Notes under the pieces: model-generated
What the model saw: only the letters and a program-made list of their open reading frames with translations
Databases searched by the model: none
Told to the model about the DNA's origin: nothing
DNA from: RI-231 sp041394905
GTDB lineage: Bacteria; Acidobacteriota; Terriglobia; Bryobacterales; UBA6623
Length of the DNA stretch: 64,000 bases
Assembly (NCBI GenBank): GCA_041394905.1
Contig: JAWKHJ010000029.1
Coordinates: 1-64,000 of the forward strand
Direction of reading: 5' to 3'
Shown here: positions 51,138-60,899 of the stretch, piece after piece
Layout: every line of letters starts with the position of its first letter
Position numbering within the stretch: position 1 is the first letter of the stretch
Position numbers and translations under genes: made by a program

Positions 51138-52541
51138 TCAGAACAGGTTGCGGACGATGGCGCGGCTGCGGCGGATGCAGTCCGGGACGCCTATGCCATC
51201 GAACGCGTTTCCAGAAATGTGCAAGCCGATGTGATGCATCAAACGTTCTTCGATGCGCTGCTTGAGCTCGAGGTGTCCCGGCTGATACTGCGCCATGGCC
51301 CGGTCCCAGCGCTGCAGCCGCACCGTCGAAGCCTCCTCGCGAAAGCCCATGATCGTCTGCAGCTCTGTTTGGATCGCCGTCGTGAGCGCCTCGTCGCTCA
51401 GGTTGCGCTCCGCCTTTTCGCCCGCGACGAAAGCGCGCAAGAAGGCGCGATTCTCCGGCGCGCGGTGGTTGAATTTGGTGTTCACCCAGGTGCAAGCGGC
51501 GAGCAGGCGATTCTCCGCGCGCGGCACGAGAAAACCAAAGCCGTCGAGCGGCCGCGAAAACGGCGGACGCGGGTAGAGGAAGGCCCCGGTGACGGAGGAG
51601 TGATACGGGATGCGGCCCAGGTCCTCGGCCAACTCAGCGTCACAGCCGTGCAGCAGCTCCGCGGCGCTCCATGCCGGCACGCCCAGGATCACGGCGTCCG
51701 CATCCAGCGAATCTCCGCCGAGCGTAATTCGGTATCCGCCAGCCGTCTTCTCGAGGCCGGTCGCTTTCTCGTAGACCACTCGTGCGCGTGGCTCGATGCG
51801 AGACGCCAACGCATCCACGAGCTGCTGCATGCCGCCCTTCAGCGTGAGAAAGAGCGACCCGCCGGACTTCGGAGCCCCGGCCGGCTTCTGAGCAGCTGCC
51901 TTGCGCATGCCGGCAAGCGTGCCTCGCGAAACGCTGCCGTAGCGCCGCTCGAGCTCGAGGAAGCGCGGCATGACCGCCTCCACGCTGAGCTGCTCCGGCG
52001 CGCCGCCGTAGACGCCGGCAAGCATCGGCTGCGCTAGATATTCATTGAGCTCGGGGCCGTAGTGATCGATGACGAACTCGGCGATCGAGCGGTCTCCGGC
52101 GTTCGGGTCCGGCTTGCGCATCCACTCACGCAGCATGCGCACCTTGGCGCCCACGCTGAGAAGCGGCGTGGTCAGCACGGGCCAGATCTTCGTCGGCGCG
52201 AGGAACTGGATGCCGTCGGGCAGCGGGATGAGCCGACCTCCGCGCAGCACATAGGTGCGGCGCAGATGGTCGTTCGAGCCGATCACGTCATCGCCCAAGC
52301 CGAGCTCGCGGATGAGCTCGAGCGCCCAGGGCTTTTGCGCGATGAAGCTATCCGGCCCCGCCTCGACCAAGCAGCCATCGGCGCGGTCCGTGCGGATGAC
52401 GCCGCCAAGCCGTCCTGTGGCCTCGATGAGCGTACAGTCGACGCCGCGCTCCACCAGCTCGTAAGCCGCAGCCAAGCCGGAGATGCCGCCGCCGATGACG
52501 GCGACGGTGCGCGGTGGGGTCTGCCGCGGCGCCTCAGCCAT
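51138..52541 (-). CDS. hemY: Protoporphyrinogen oxidase (HemG/HemY type)
   Basis: 467 residues. TVAVIGGGISGLAAAYELVE is the FAD-binding Gly motif; EAGPDSFIAQKPWALELIRE and FGFLVPRAENRLLAACTWVN are typical of the oxygen-dependent PPOX family. Last step of protoporphyrin IX synthesis, or coproporphyrinogen oxidation in the alternative pathway. ATG lies within the end of hemE, an 8-base overlap, so the two are coupled. Confidence 0.93.
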   Translation of the reverse strand: MAEAPRQTPPRTVAVIGGGISGLAAAYELVERGVDCTLIEATGRLGGVIRTDRADGCLVEAGPDSFIAQKPWALELIRELGLGDDVIGSNDHLRRTYVLRGGRLIPLPDGIQFLAPTKIWPVLTTPLLSVGAKVRMLREWMRKPDPNAGDRSIAEFVIDHYGPELNEYLAQPMLAGVYGGAPEQLSVEAVMPRFLELERRYGSVSRGTLAGMRKAAAQKPAGAPKSGGSLFLTLKGGMQQLVDALASRIEPRARVVYEKATGLEKTAGGYRITLGGDSLDADAVILGVPAWSAAELLHGCDAELAEDLGRIPYHSSVTGAFLYPRPPFSRPLDGFGFLVPRAENRLLAACTWVNTKFNHRAPENRAFLRAFVAGEKAERNLSDEALTTAIQTELQTIMGFREEASTVRLQRWDRAMAQYQPGHLELKQRIEERLMHHIGLHISGNAFDGIGVPDCIRRSRAIVRNLF

Positions 52542-53569
52542 TTTGGGGAAGCTGGTACTCGCGCACCATCTCGACGACGGCCTTTACGTGATCGACCGGC
52601 GTCTGCGGAATGATGCCGTGGCCGAGATTGAAGATATGACCGTCCCGGCCGCCCACGCGGCGCAGGATGTCCTCCACGCGGCGGCGAATCTCGGGGATGG
52701 GCGCGAGCAACGCCAGGGGATCGAGATTGCCCTGCACCGCGGGGCGATGCCCCACCGAGGCCCAAGCATCGTCGATCTCGATGCGCCAATCCACGCCGAG
52801 CACGTCCGCGCCGGCACGGTCGAGCAGAGGCATCATCGCAGCGGCGCCGGTGCCGAAGTAGATCACGGGCACGCCGATGGTCTGGAGTTGCCGCACGAGC
52901 ATAGTGACGTGGGGCAACACGTAGCGCTCGTAGTCGCCCGGCGCGAGCGCGCCCACCCAACTATCGAAAATCTGGATGGCGTCGGCGCCGCCTGCCACTT
53001 GGCTGGCAGCGAATGGCGTGACCGTCCGGATGATGCGATCCATCAGCCGGTTCCAGGTCTCCGGCTCGGAGTACATCAGCTGCTTCGTGTGCGCATAGTG
53101 CCGCGAGCCGCCGCCCTCGATCATGTAGCTAGCCAGGGTAAACGGCGCGCCGATGAATCCGATCACCGGGCTTCTTGCCGCTGAGCTCTTTCTTCACCAG
53201 CGAGATCGCTTCGCCGACATAACCCAGATCGGCCGCGTTGAGGACGTTCAGCTTGTCGACATCGGCGGCGCCGCGGATGGGGTTGTGGATGACCGGACCG
53301 TCGCCCTGCACGAATTCGAGCTTCAGCCCCATCGGCTCGATGGGCAAGAGCAGGTCGGCGAAGATGATGGCCGCATCGACGTCGAGCGCATCGATGGGCT
53401 GCATGGTGACTTCGGCGGCAAGCTGCGGCGTCTTGCAGATCTCGAGGATGGAGTGAGACTGGCGGAGCTTACGGTATTCCGCCATGTAGCGCCCGGCCTG
53501 TCGCATGAACCAGACCGGCGTGCGCTCGGTCGGCATCTTCCGACAGGCTCGAACGAACGGTAGAAGCAT
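52534..53569 (-). CDS. hemE: Uroporphyrinogen decarboxylase, one-base insertion
   Basis: About 345 residues. PTERTPVWFMRQAGRYMAEY is the substrate-binding signature; DVDAAIIFADLLLPIEPMGL, GADAIQIFDSWVGALAPGDY, FGTGAAAMMPLLDRAGADVL and FNLGHGIIPQTPVDHVKAVV follow. Near 53,165 the plus-strand CACCGGGCTTC has one G too many; deleting it restores PVIGFIGAPFTLASYMIEGG in frame. Converts uroporphyrinogen III to coproporphyrinogen III. Confidence 0.95.
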
Positions 53570-53680
53570 CTTTTGAATATAGATCGGATCGGGGATGCAG
53601 CGCCTTTGCCAGGGCCGCGCATCAACGCCGCACCAGTCGAGGTGCGGTTTCCCGAGGGCCTAAATGGCTTCGAAAGGCAA

Positions 53681-54735
53681 TTAGAACAGCGACGGCAGCC
53701 AGGTGAGCAGGCGTTCCGACAGCGATGGCGGTTTCACCTGCATCGGTTCCGGCAGCGCCACGCTCTTCGATGCGCGGCGGGGCCTGGCAGGACCTTCCGA
53801 AGCGAGATACACACGCTGCCCAATCAGCACGTACGTGCGCTCTTTCAACTGGCCCTCGCGCTCGACTGTCAGCTGAAATCCCGGCCCCGAGCCTTTCTCC
53901 GACTCGACCTGTGGTAGTTGGACCACCGGCAGGTAGCCCTCGACGCCGCGCTCCAGCCGAATCGTCTGATAGGCGTCGCGGTGGTTACTCCAGCGGAAGA
54001 CGCGAATACGGTCGAAGTCGAACTCGCGGCGCTCGCGCGGGCTTTGCACCCACAACCAAGTCTGTTTTTTTTCGCCGGTCAGCTCATCCGTCACGGGGCC
54101 AAGCCCGAAGTACGCCAGGATGCGGCGTCCCTCGGCGTACTGCGCAACCTCGATCGGGATCGCGGAGTACGTGCGCGAACCCAGCACCCAACCGGCAACG
54201 CCCGTGGGTAAGCGCACCAAGTACCAATCTTCGCGGGGCGCCTCCGGCGGCATCGTCACTTCGCCCTCTTCGCGCCGCACCACGCGCCTGCGATGCAGCA
54301 AGTCCGCCCCCTCATCCTTCTCCATGCGGTAGATGGTCGGTGACCAGCGGTAGGGCTCCAAGTGGACGTTGAGATCGTCGAAGGCGCGCAGCTCGCCCTG
54401 GGGAGTAAAGACCTTGGCGCGTTGGGTCAGGATCTCGAGACGGCGCTTCACGTCGTAGGAGATGAGCTCGTCTTCCCGGGCCCAGCCTTCCAGGCCCGGC
54501 CCGGCCTGCACACGCACCAATTGCGCCGGCGGCCCACGATGTCGACCGGACCGCCCAGCGGCACGCGGACGACCACGGAAGAGCGGGGATCGAGCTCAGC
54601 GCGAACTTCCACGCCATCCCGAGCGGCCCAAGCTTTCTCTGCGGAGGTGGTTTCGGTGCGGGCGGTGCAACCGACAAGGAGAACAACGGCGAAGAGGGCA
54701 ACTATTAGGGCGGGACACACCTTCCCCACCCGCAC
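53681..54735 (-). CDS. SH3-domain lipoprotein, one frame break
   Basis: About 350 residues from GTG 54735: VCPALIVALFAVVLLVGCTA is a lipoprotein leader. A first bacterial SH3 domain (EVRAELDPRSSVVVRVPLGG, PVDIVGRRRNW) is broken near 54,540 and continues VQAGPGLEGWAREDELISYD. A second SH3-like segment is LVRLPTGVAGWVLGSRTYSA and a third, VEGYLPVVQLPQVESEKGSG. The C-terminus ends RLLTWLPSLF. Probably envelope-anchored; ligand unknown. Downstream of hemE on the opposite side of a short gap. Confidence 0.75.
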
Positions 54736-54875
54736 TTGCCTGCCCGGTCAAGCGCGCCACATCCGAGCAGCCTCCCGAGCCGCTGCGTGCACGCCATTGG
54801 TTTCCCTCGCTTCCGTTCGTTTTGTTTGATCGACGGTCCGCTCGGGCTGCGGCTCGCCTGACACCAGATAGCGTA

Positions 54876-55758
54876 CTAAAAAACGATGATCGGGTGATAA
54901 ATTTGCGGCAGACGCAATTCTCCGATGGCGAGTAACCGCCCGTCAGGACCGATCGCTTTGACGCGACGGGCGACGGCCCCCGTCGGGAACGCCAGAGTTC
55001 GGAAGTCGCGGCCGTGCTGAATGCGCACCGCCGCAGTCTCGTCCACTCGCTGCGCGGGGATCTCCGGAAGAAGCTCCGCCGCGTCGACAAAGGCTTCCTC
55101 GAGAGTCCCTTCAGCCTTCCGCGCCTCGAGCTCCTCGAAGGTGTGCGCCATGTTCAAGTCAAACTCGCCCACGGCCGTGCGGCGCAACTCCGTGACGTGT
55201 GCGCCCGGGCCGAGCGCACGCCCCAGGTCATGCGCCAGCGAGCGTACGTATGTCCCGGCTGAACAACGCATGCGCAGCCGGATGCGGTCGCCTTCGACGG
55301 AGAGCAACTCCAGATCGTAAATCTCGATCTCGACCGGATCGAGCGTGACGTCCACGTTCTTGCGGGCAAGCTTGTATGCCGGCGTACCGCCGATCTTCTT
55401 GGCTGAGACCGGCGGCGGGGTCTGCTCAAAACGCCCGCGAAATGGCTCGAGCGCCTTGCACGACGGCTTCGCGTTCCAGGACCACCGCCTGCGCCTCGCC
55501 CAACGGCTCCCCGTCGGAATCGTAGCTACTAGTCGCGAAACCTACGCGAATCTCAGTCTCGTAGGCGCGGTCATGGTGCAAGAAGAACTGCGACAAACGC
55601 GTCGCCTTGCCGACCACTAGAGGCAGTACCCCTGTCGCCAGGGGATCGAGCGTGCCCAAATGCCCCACACGCTTGACGTTGAGCAGCTTACGCAGCCGCT
55701 GAACCGCATCGTGGGAAGAAATGCCTTGCGGCTTGTCAACGACGACGACTCCGTCCAT
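54876..55758 (-). CDS. truB: tRNA pseudouridine-55 synthase, one frame break
   Basis: About 293 residues from ATG 55758. MDGVVVVDKPQGISSHDAVQ; catalytic Asp in RVGHLGTLDPLATGVLPLVV; KATRLSQFFLHHDRAYETEI. After a one-base shift at about 55,455 the frame gives LEPFRGRFEQTPPPVSAKKI and CSAGTYVRSLAHDLGRALGP. Isomerises U55 in the T loop of tRNAs. No rbfA, infB or rpsO is adjacent, unlike the usual operon. Confidence 0.95.
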
Positions 55759-55807
55759 CCAATCCCATCTTATCCGCGCTGGGCGAGACGATTGGGCGGT
55801 GTCTAAT

Positions 55808-56344
55808 TTAGCTGCCCGCGCAGAAGCCGTCGATCTGGTGCAGCGGCGCGCTGAGCACCTTGTCCCCAATGGCTGCATCGATCCGCTCGAAGCCGAAGGC
55901 GAACAGTAGCGCGGCGTAGGTGCGCACACCGAGCGGTTCCAGCCGCGAGCGGATTTCGTCGCCACTCATTGCGGCCCCGCCACCGCGCAGCGTCAGGAAG
56001 TCGATTCCGTCGAATGCCAGGCCGACGGGAGCGGCAGCGTACTCGCAAAGCGCCCGCTTCGGGTCGGGGGTCACGGCGCTCAACTGCAGAGGGAAGACTC
56101 GGGCGCGGCGGCCTTCACAAACAACCGACAGAGCCTCGCCAGGCGCCGCCGGGGTGACGGGGAAACCGTCCGCTCGGAGCTTTTCGAGCTTACGGCAGAG
56201 CGCCGAGCGGCCGTCCTCGTCGGCGCCGATGCGCACCTCGGCGATGCTGACCGTCATCTCGGCAAGACGCCGTGGCGTTGGGCCTGGTTGCTGCGCGAAA
56301 ACCGAACCCGCAAAAGCGAGCGCCAGTGTGGCGATACGTATCAT
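55808..56344 (-). CDS. Exported protein of unknown function
   Basis: 178 residues from ATG 56344: signal peptide MIRIATLALAFAGSVFA. The body includes LAEMTVSIAEVRIGADEDGR, ALSVVCEGRRARVFPLQLSA and FDGIDFLTLRGGGAAMSGDE. Three isolated Cys. No family recognised. 49 bases before truB on the same strand. Confidence 0.6.
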   Translation of the reverse strand: MIRIATLALAFAGSVFAQQPGPTPRRLAEMTVSIAEVRIGADEDGRSALCRKLEKLRADGFPVTPAAPGEALSVVCEGRRARVFPLQLSAVTPDPKRALCEYAAAPVGLAFDGIDFLTLRGGGAAMSGDEIRSRLEPLGVRTYAALLFAFGFERIDAAIGDKVLSAPLHQIDGFCAGS

Positions 56345-56398
56345 CTCGCTGCGCCTGAGTATACGCGCTGCCGCGAATCCGGCGGGTATCATGAAACG

Positions 56399-57310
56399 GT
56401 GAGCCAATCCCGCACAGCAGTTGTCGGTCTCGTCCAAATGTCCTGTTCGGCCGACCCGGCGGCCAACCTCGAGAAAGTTCTCGACCGTATTGCCGGAGCC
56501 GCCAAGCAGGGCGCGCAGATCGTCTGTTTGCAGGAGCTGTTCCGCTCGCAGTATTTCTGCCAGGAAGAGAACGCGGATCTGTTCAACCTCGCCGAGCCGA
56601 TTCCGGGCCCCTCGTCCCAGGCCCTGGACAAGGCCGCCAAGCAGCATGGCGTCGTGATCGTCGGATCGCTGTTCGAACGGCGCGCGGCGGGCGTTTACCA
56701 CAACACCGCTACCGTCCACGACGCGGACGGACGCATGCTCGGGATGTATCGCAAGATGCACATCCCCGACGATCCGCTCTTTTACGAGAAGTACTACTTC
56801 ACCCCCGGCGATCTTGGCTTCAAGGTCTTCGAGACGCGTTTTGGCCGCATCGGTACCCTCGTCTGCTGGGACCAGTGGTATCCCGAAGCAGCGCGCCTGA
56901 CCGCCCTGCGCGGCGCGGACTTGTTGGTCTATCCCACCGCCATCGGCTGGCATCCGGGCGAAAAAGACGAGTGGGGCGAGCGCCAGCGCGAAGCTTGGCG
57001 CACCATCCAACGCTCCCACGCCGTGGCGAACAATCTCTACGTCGCAGCCGTCAACCGGGTCGGCGTCGAAAAGCCGCTCAGCGAGTCACAAGACCGGCCG
57101 CTGACCTACCAGGGCATCGAATTTTGGGGCGACTCCTTCGTCGCCGGACCGATGGGAGAAGTCCTCGCACGCGCGGGCTCCGGCGAGGAGATCCTGCTGG
57201 CCGAATGCGACTTCGCCAAGATCGAAACCATCCGCCGCAATTGGCCGTTCTTGCGCGATAGGCGCATCGACGCCTACACCGGCATTGAGCGGCGCTTCCT
57301 GGACGCCTAG
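56399..57310 (+). CDS. aguB: N-carbamoylputrescine amidase (nitrilase superfamily)
   Basis: 303 residues from GTG 56399 (an ATG at 56391 is stopped after 3 codons). Glu-Lys-Cys triad: IVCLQELFRSQYFCQEENAD, GMYRKMHIPDDPLFYEKYYF and TLVCWDQWYPEAARLTAL. These segments are characteristic of plant/bacterial N-carbamoylputrescine amidase, last step from agmatine to putrescine. No agmatine deiminase nearby in the window. Confidence 0.92.
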   Translation: MSQSRTAVVGLVQMSCSADPAANLEKVLDRIAGAAKQGAQIVCLQELFRSQYFCQEENADLFNLAEPIPGPSSQALDKAAKQHGVVIVGSLFERRAAGVYHNTATVHDADGRMLGMYRKMHIPDDPLFYEKYYFTPGDLGFKVFETRFGRIGTLVCWDQWYPEAARLTALRGADLLVYPTAIGWHPGEKDEWGERQREAWRTIQRSHAVANNLYVAAVNRVGVEKPLSESQDRPLTYQGIEFWGDSFVAGPMGEVLARAGSGEEILLAECDFAKIETIRRNWPFLRDRRIDAYTGIERRFLDA

Positions 57311-57373
57311 CCTGTTGAACAACTTGCTGAATCGGGGGAACTTTGCTCGAATAGCATCGTACCTTCGAGTGGA

Positions 57374-58360
57374 ATGACGGTCCCGCGCGGAACAATCCTA
57401 TGGCTGCTCGCCGCCTTGGCCTTGCCCGCTGTTTTGCAGGCGGACTCGGATCGGGTCATGATCGGCGACAACATCTACGTCGGAGCCGATGAAGAGATCG
57501 GCGACGCTGTCTGCATCGGCTGTTCCATCCGCATCGACGGCAAGGTGCGTGACGCCGTCGCCATCGGCGGGTCCATCATCCTCAACGGCGAAGCAAAAGA
57601 TACGGTTGCCGTCGGCGGCTCGATCGAGATCGCCGGCAAGTCTCATGAAGCGGTCGCCGTCGCTGGGCGGCTGAGGATCTCGGGCGAAGTCGAACGGGAC
57701 GCCGTCTCGGTGCTCGGCGGCGTCAGCCTCTCGCCCGGCGCGCGGGTCGGGCACGACCTGGTTTCCGTGTTGGGAGTGATCGAGGGCTTGCCCGGCGCGG
57801 ATGTCGGCGGCTCGATCCACCAGAGCGGCAAGTTTCGCCCCGTAGCCCTGTCAGGGATTGTCGTCTTCATCGTGCTGATGGTGATTGTGGCGGTCGCTTT
57901 CTGGCCGATCGCCATCTTGGTGATGATCACAATCCTAGGCCCGCGGCGCGTCTCGGTGTTGCGCGAGACTGTGAGCGAGCGCGCGGGCATGTGCCTGCTA
58001 CTAGGGTTCGGCGCCTGGATCGCCTCGATCATGCTGCCGATCGTTCTGTTCTGGTTGCCGCCGGCCGACTTCATCATTGGAGTCGCGTTCTTCGTGCTGG
58101 CCGCCATTGGCTACACCGGCGTGAGCTTCTGGGTGGGCGGCGCATTCGTCAAGTCGCGCAGCATCGCCGCAACGGGTGTGGTCGGCGCCATCTTGATCAC
58201 GATCATCCAGTTCATCCCCGTCATCGGCTGGTTCATCGCAACGCCGGTCTTCGGGTTTCTGGCCTTGGGCGCCGCGGTGCTCAGCGGCTTCGGGACGTCG
58301 CCGGATTGGATGATCCAGCGGTCGGAAGTCGATCCGATTCCCAGACCCGCCCTGCGCTAG
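57374..58360 (+). CDS. Beta-helix (bactofilin-like) exported protein with C-terminal membrane helices
   Basis: 328 residues. Signal peptide TILWLLAALALPAVLQA, then 17-20-residue repeats: RVMIGDNIYVGADEEIGDAV, DAVAIGGSIILNGEAKDTVA, VGGSIEIAGKSHEAVAVAGR, forming a probable right-handed beta-helix as in bactofilins. From about residue 155, five hydrophobic helices (GIVVFIVLMVIVAVAFWPIA; AIGYTGVSFWVGGAFVKSRS). Similar two-part proteins are annotated as polymer-forming cytoskeletal or hypothetical. It may tether a polymer at the membrane. Confidence 0.7.
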   Translation: MTVPRGTILWLLAALALPAVLQADSDRVMIGDNIYVGADEEIGDAVCIGCSIRIDGKVRDAVAIGGSIILNGEAKDTVAVGGSIEIAGKSHEAVAVAGRLRISGEVERDAVSVLGGVSLSPGARVGHDLVSVLGVIEGLPGADVGGSIHQSGKFRPVALSGIVVFIVLMVIVAVAFWPIAILVMITILGPRRVSVLRETVSERAGMCLLLGFGAWIASIMLPIVLFWLPPADFIIGVAFFVLAAIGYTGVSFWVGGAFVKSRSIAATGVVGAILITIIQFIPVIGWFIATPVFGFLALGAAVLSGFGTSPDWMIQRSEVDPIPRPALR

Positions 58361-58365
58361 CAACC

Positions 58366-59301
58366 ATGTTGCTTCTCCCGCATTCCGTCGAGCTTCTTCC
58401 TCTCTTGGCGTTACTCCCCATCGTGGCTGCGGCTCAGATGCCCGCCGGCGCCGAGCAATATCGCCAAGGAAACTACCCAGCAGCCCACCAAGCGCTTGAA
58501 CCACAGGCGAAAGCCGGCGACCCAGTCGCCGAATTTCTGGTCGGGCAAGCCTACGAAATGGGCCACGGCGTTACGCGGGACAACCGGATTGCGCAGAGTT
58601 GGTATGCGCGAGCCCGCCGCACCGCACTTCCGCAGCAACTCAAGGCCCCAGCCGAACAAGGGGACGCGCTGGCCCAGACTTTGCTCGGCATCTGCCGCCA
58701 GTACGGCATCGGAATCGAACAAGACCCGAAAGCCGCGCTCGACTGGTACCGCAAAGCCGCACAACAGGGTTACCCGGAAGCACAGGTCAACTTAGGCGCG
58801 ATGCTCCGTCGCGGGGACGCCGGGGAGCCGGACCTCGAGACCGGCTTCCAGTGGTTCCAGAAAGCCGCCACGCAAGGCAACCTGATGGCGATTTACAACG
58901 TGGGGGTCGCCTACAGCGAAGGTTCGGGCGTGGCGCAGGACTTCGAAGAGGCAGCGCGAGAGTTCCAACGCGCAGCCGATAAGGGCTATCCAGGCGCGCA
59001 ATACAACCTCGGCATGGCGTATCTGCAAGGCAAAGGCGTTGCACAGGACGACGCGAAAGCTGTGTCGCTCTTCGGCGCCGCCGCGGAAGAAGGCTACGTG
59101 CCGGCGCAGTTCAACTTGGCGCTCTCGCTTTTTCTGGGTCGCGGCGTCCAAGCCAATCCGGCGGCGGCCTACTATTGGGCGAGCTTGGCGGCCGTCGCCG
59201 GTCACCCTCAAGGCGAGCGCCTGCGCAATGATTGCGCCAAGCAGATGACGCCGGAGCAGCTTGCAGCCGCGGAAGCGCGCGTCAAGGCGACGACCCGCTG
59301 A
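58366..59301 (+). CDS. Sel1-repeat (TPR-like) exported protein
   Basis: 311 residues from ATG 58366. Signal peptide to VAAAQ. Six or more Sel1-type repeats, for example EFLVGQAYEMGHGVTRDNRI, AQVNLGAMLRRGDAGEPDLE and AQYNLGMAYLQGKGVAQDDA. A shortened second repeat (residues 72-85) is odd: RRTALPQQLKAPAEQGDALA. Scaffold for protein-protein contacts. Starts 5 bases after the bactofilin-like gene; the two probably form one unit. Stop is 3 bases from the convergent GH51 stop. Confidence 0.88.
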   Translation: MLLLPHSVELLPLLALLPIVAAAQMPAGAEQYRQGNYPAAHQALEPQAKAGDPVAEFLVGQAYEMGHGVTRDNRIAQSWYARARRTALPQQLKAPAEQGDALAQTLLGICRQYGIGIEQDPKAALDWYRKAAQQGYPEAQVNLGAMLRRGDAGEPDLETGFQWFQKAATQGNLMAIYNVGVAYSEGSGVAQDFEEAAREFQRAADKGYPGAQYNLGMAYLQGKGVAQDDAKAVSLFGAAAEEGYVPAQFNLALSLFLGRGVQANPAAAYYWASLAAVAGHPQGERLRNDCAKQMTPEQLAAAEARVKATTR

Positions 59302-59304
59302 AGC

Positions 59305-60861
59305 CTAACTCCGCAACTTCAACGCGATCACCGACCGCGGCGGCGCCGTCAGCCTCAAGCTCGAGCCCGTCAACGTCGCACCCGTGAACGGCTTCGGGAC
59401 CACCTGATCCGGATCGGCAAACGTATTCCGCGCGTCCATCGTCGCGCCCGCAAGGATGCGGCCCTCCACTTTTGTCGGCGCCTTGCCTCCCAGCTCGGCC
59501 GCGAGCGTAAGCGGAGCTTCCGCGTCTACGTTGGCCAGCGTCAACGTCACGGCGCCGTCGGCTCCGCGTGAAGCCGAGGCGCTTAGCGCCGGCATCGCGC
59601 TCTCGCCATGCACGTAGTAGTCCGTCTCCAGCTTGAGCGGCAGCGCGGTCGCGTCCTGGTGATCCTTGAACATCTCGAGCACGTGATAGGTCGGCGTCAG
59701 CACCATCTTGTCGCCTTCGGTCAAGATGGGCGCTTGCAGCACATTGACCAGCTGCGCCAGGTTGGCCAGTGTCACACGCTTGGCGTGGTTGTGGAAGATG
59801 TGCAAAGTCAGCGCCGCCACCAGCGCGTCGCGAATCGTATTCTCCTGGTAGAGAAAGCTCGGGTTCCGTCCTGGCTCGGGGGAATACCACGTGCCCCACT
59901 CGTCGACGTAGAGCTTCACCTTACCGTCGGGATCGTGCTCGTCCATGATCTGGATCGAGTCCGAGACGAGCGTTTCCATGAATAGCGCGTGGTTGAGGAT
60001 CTTGATCCAGTCGTCCTCCTCGAAACCCGTGGAGGGAACTTTCTCATTCCAGACTGAGCTGCCGATTGTGTAGAAGTGCAGCGAGACCGCCTCCATGTTG
60101 GACGGGATGCGCCGCATCAGGGTCTCGATCCAGTCGAGGTCGCCGCCGCTCGGTCCACCCGCGACTCGCATCATCTTGTTGTCGCCGTAATTGCGCGCGT
60201 AAACGGCGAAGCGGCGGTAAAGGTCGGCGTAGTAGTCCGCCGTCATGTTGCCGCCGCAGCCCCAGTTCTCGTTGCCCACGCCGAGAAACGGGATCTTCCA
60301 GGGCTTGTCGCGGCCATTCTTGCGCCGTAGCTCCGCCATCGAAGAGTCGCCGGGATGCGTGATGTACTCGATCCAGTCCGCCATCTCGCGCGGCGTGCCG
60401 CTGCCCACGTTCGCCGCGACGTATGGGTCCGCACCGCACTGCTCGCACAGATCCATGAACTCGTGGGTACCGAACGCGTTGTCCTCCACCACGCCGCCCC
60501 AATGGATGTTCACCGAGCGCGGACGATCCTCGCGCGGCCCAATACCGGCGCGCCAGTCGTACTGATCGGCAAAGCATCCGCCCGGCCAGCGCAGGTTCGG
60601 GATCCGCATCTTGCGCAGCGCCGCGACGATGTCGTTGCGAATGCCGCGCGTGTTCGGAATCGGCGAGTCCGGCCCCACCCAGATGCCGCCGTAAATGCAG
60701 TGCCCCAGATGCTCGGCAAAGTGGCCGTAGACGTGTTTGCTGATCTGCGGCCCCGAGCCGTCCAAGCGGAAACTCAGCTTGGCTTGGCGCGCGGCGGGTT
60801 GCTGCGCGGCGGCGGAAGAGGCAGCGGCGAGGGCGAGAAACGTTCGGCGGGACAGCGACAT
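59305..60861 (-). CDS. Exported alpha-L-arabinofuranosidase (GH51)
   Basis: 518 residues. Tat leader MSLSRRTFLALAAASSAAAQ. HVYGHFAEHLGHCIYGGIWV and NLRWPGGCFADQYDWRAGIG are GH51 signatures; acid/base Glu in IPFLGVGNENWGCGGNM; nucleophile Glu in LYVDEWGTWYSPEPG. C-terminal beta domain ends SVIALKLRS. Releases arabinose from arabinan/arabinoxylan. Fits a plant-polysaccharide-using soil bacterium. Confidence 0.94.
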   Translation of the reverse strand: MSLSRRTFLALAAASSAAAQQPAARQAKLSFRLDGSGPQISKHVYGHFAEHLGHCIYGGIWVGPDSPIPNTRGIRNDIVAALRKMRIPNLRWPGGCFADQYDWRAGIGPREDRPRSVNIHWGGVVEDNAFGTHEFMDLCEQCGADPYVAANVGSGTPREMADWIEYITHPGDSSMAELRRKNGRDKPWKIPFLGVGNENWGCGGNMTADYYADLYRRFAVYARNYGDNKMMRVAGGPSGGDLDWIETLMRRIPSNMEAVSLHFYTIGSSVWNEKVPSTGFEEDDWIKILNHALFMETLVSDSIQIMDEHDPDGKVKLYVDEWGTWYSPEPGRNPSFLYQENTIRDALVAALTLHIFHNHAKRVTLANLAQLVNVLQAPILTEGDKMVLTPTYHVLEMFKDHQDATALPLKLETDYYVHGESAMPALSASASRGADGAVTLTLANVDAEAPLTLAAELGGKAPTKVEGRILAGATMDARNTFADPDQVVPKPFTGATLTGSSLRLTAPPRSVIALKLRS

Positions 60862-60899
60862 TGCGCTAAGCAGTGTAGCGGACCCGCTCCGAGCAACGC

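Noticed and set aside
56345..57019. Minus-strand extension upstream of the exported protein at 55.8-56.3 kb
   Set aside because: Antisense to the N-carbamoylputrescine amidase; the real start is the signal-peptide ATG at 56344.
57991..58365. Upstream extension of the Sel1 gene
   Set aside because: Runs in the wrong frame through the bactofilin-like gene; signal peptide begins at 58366.
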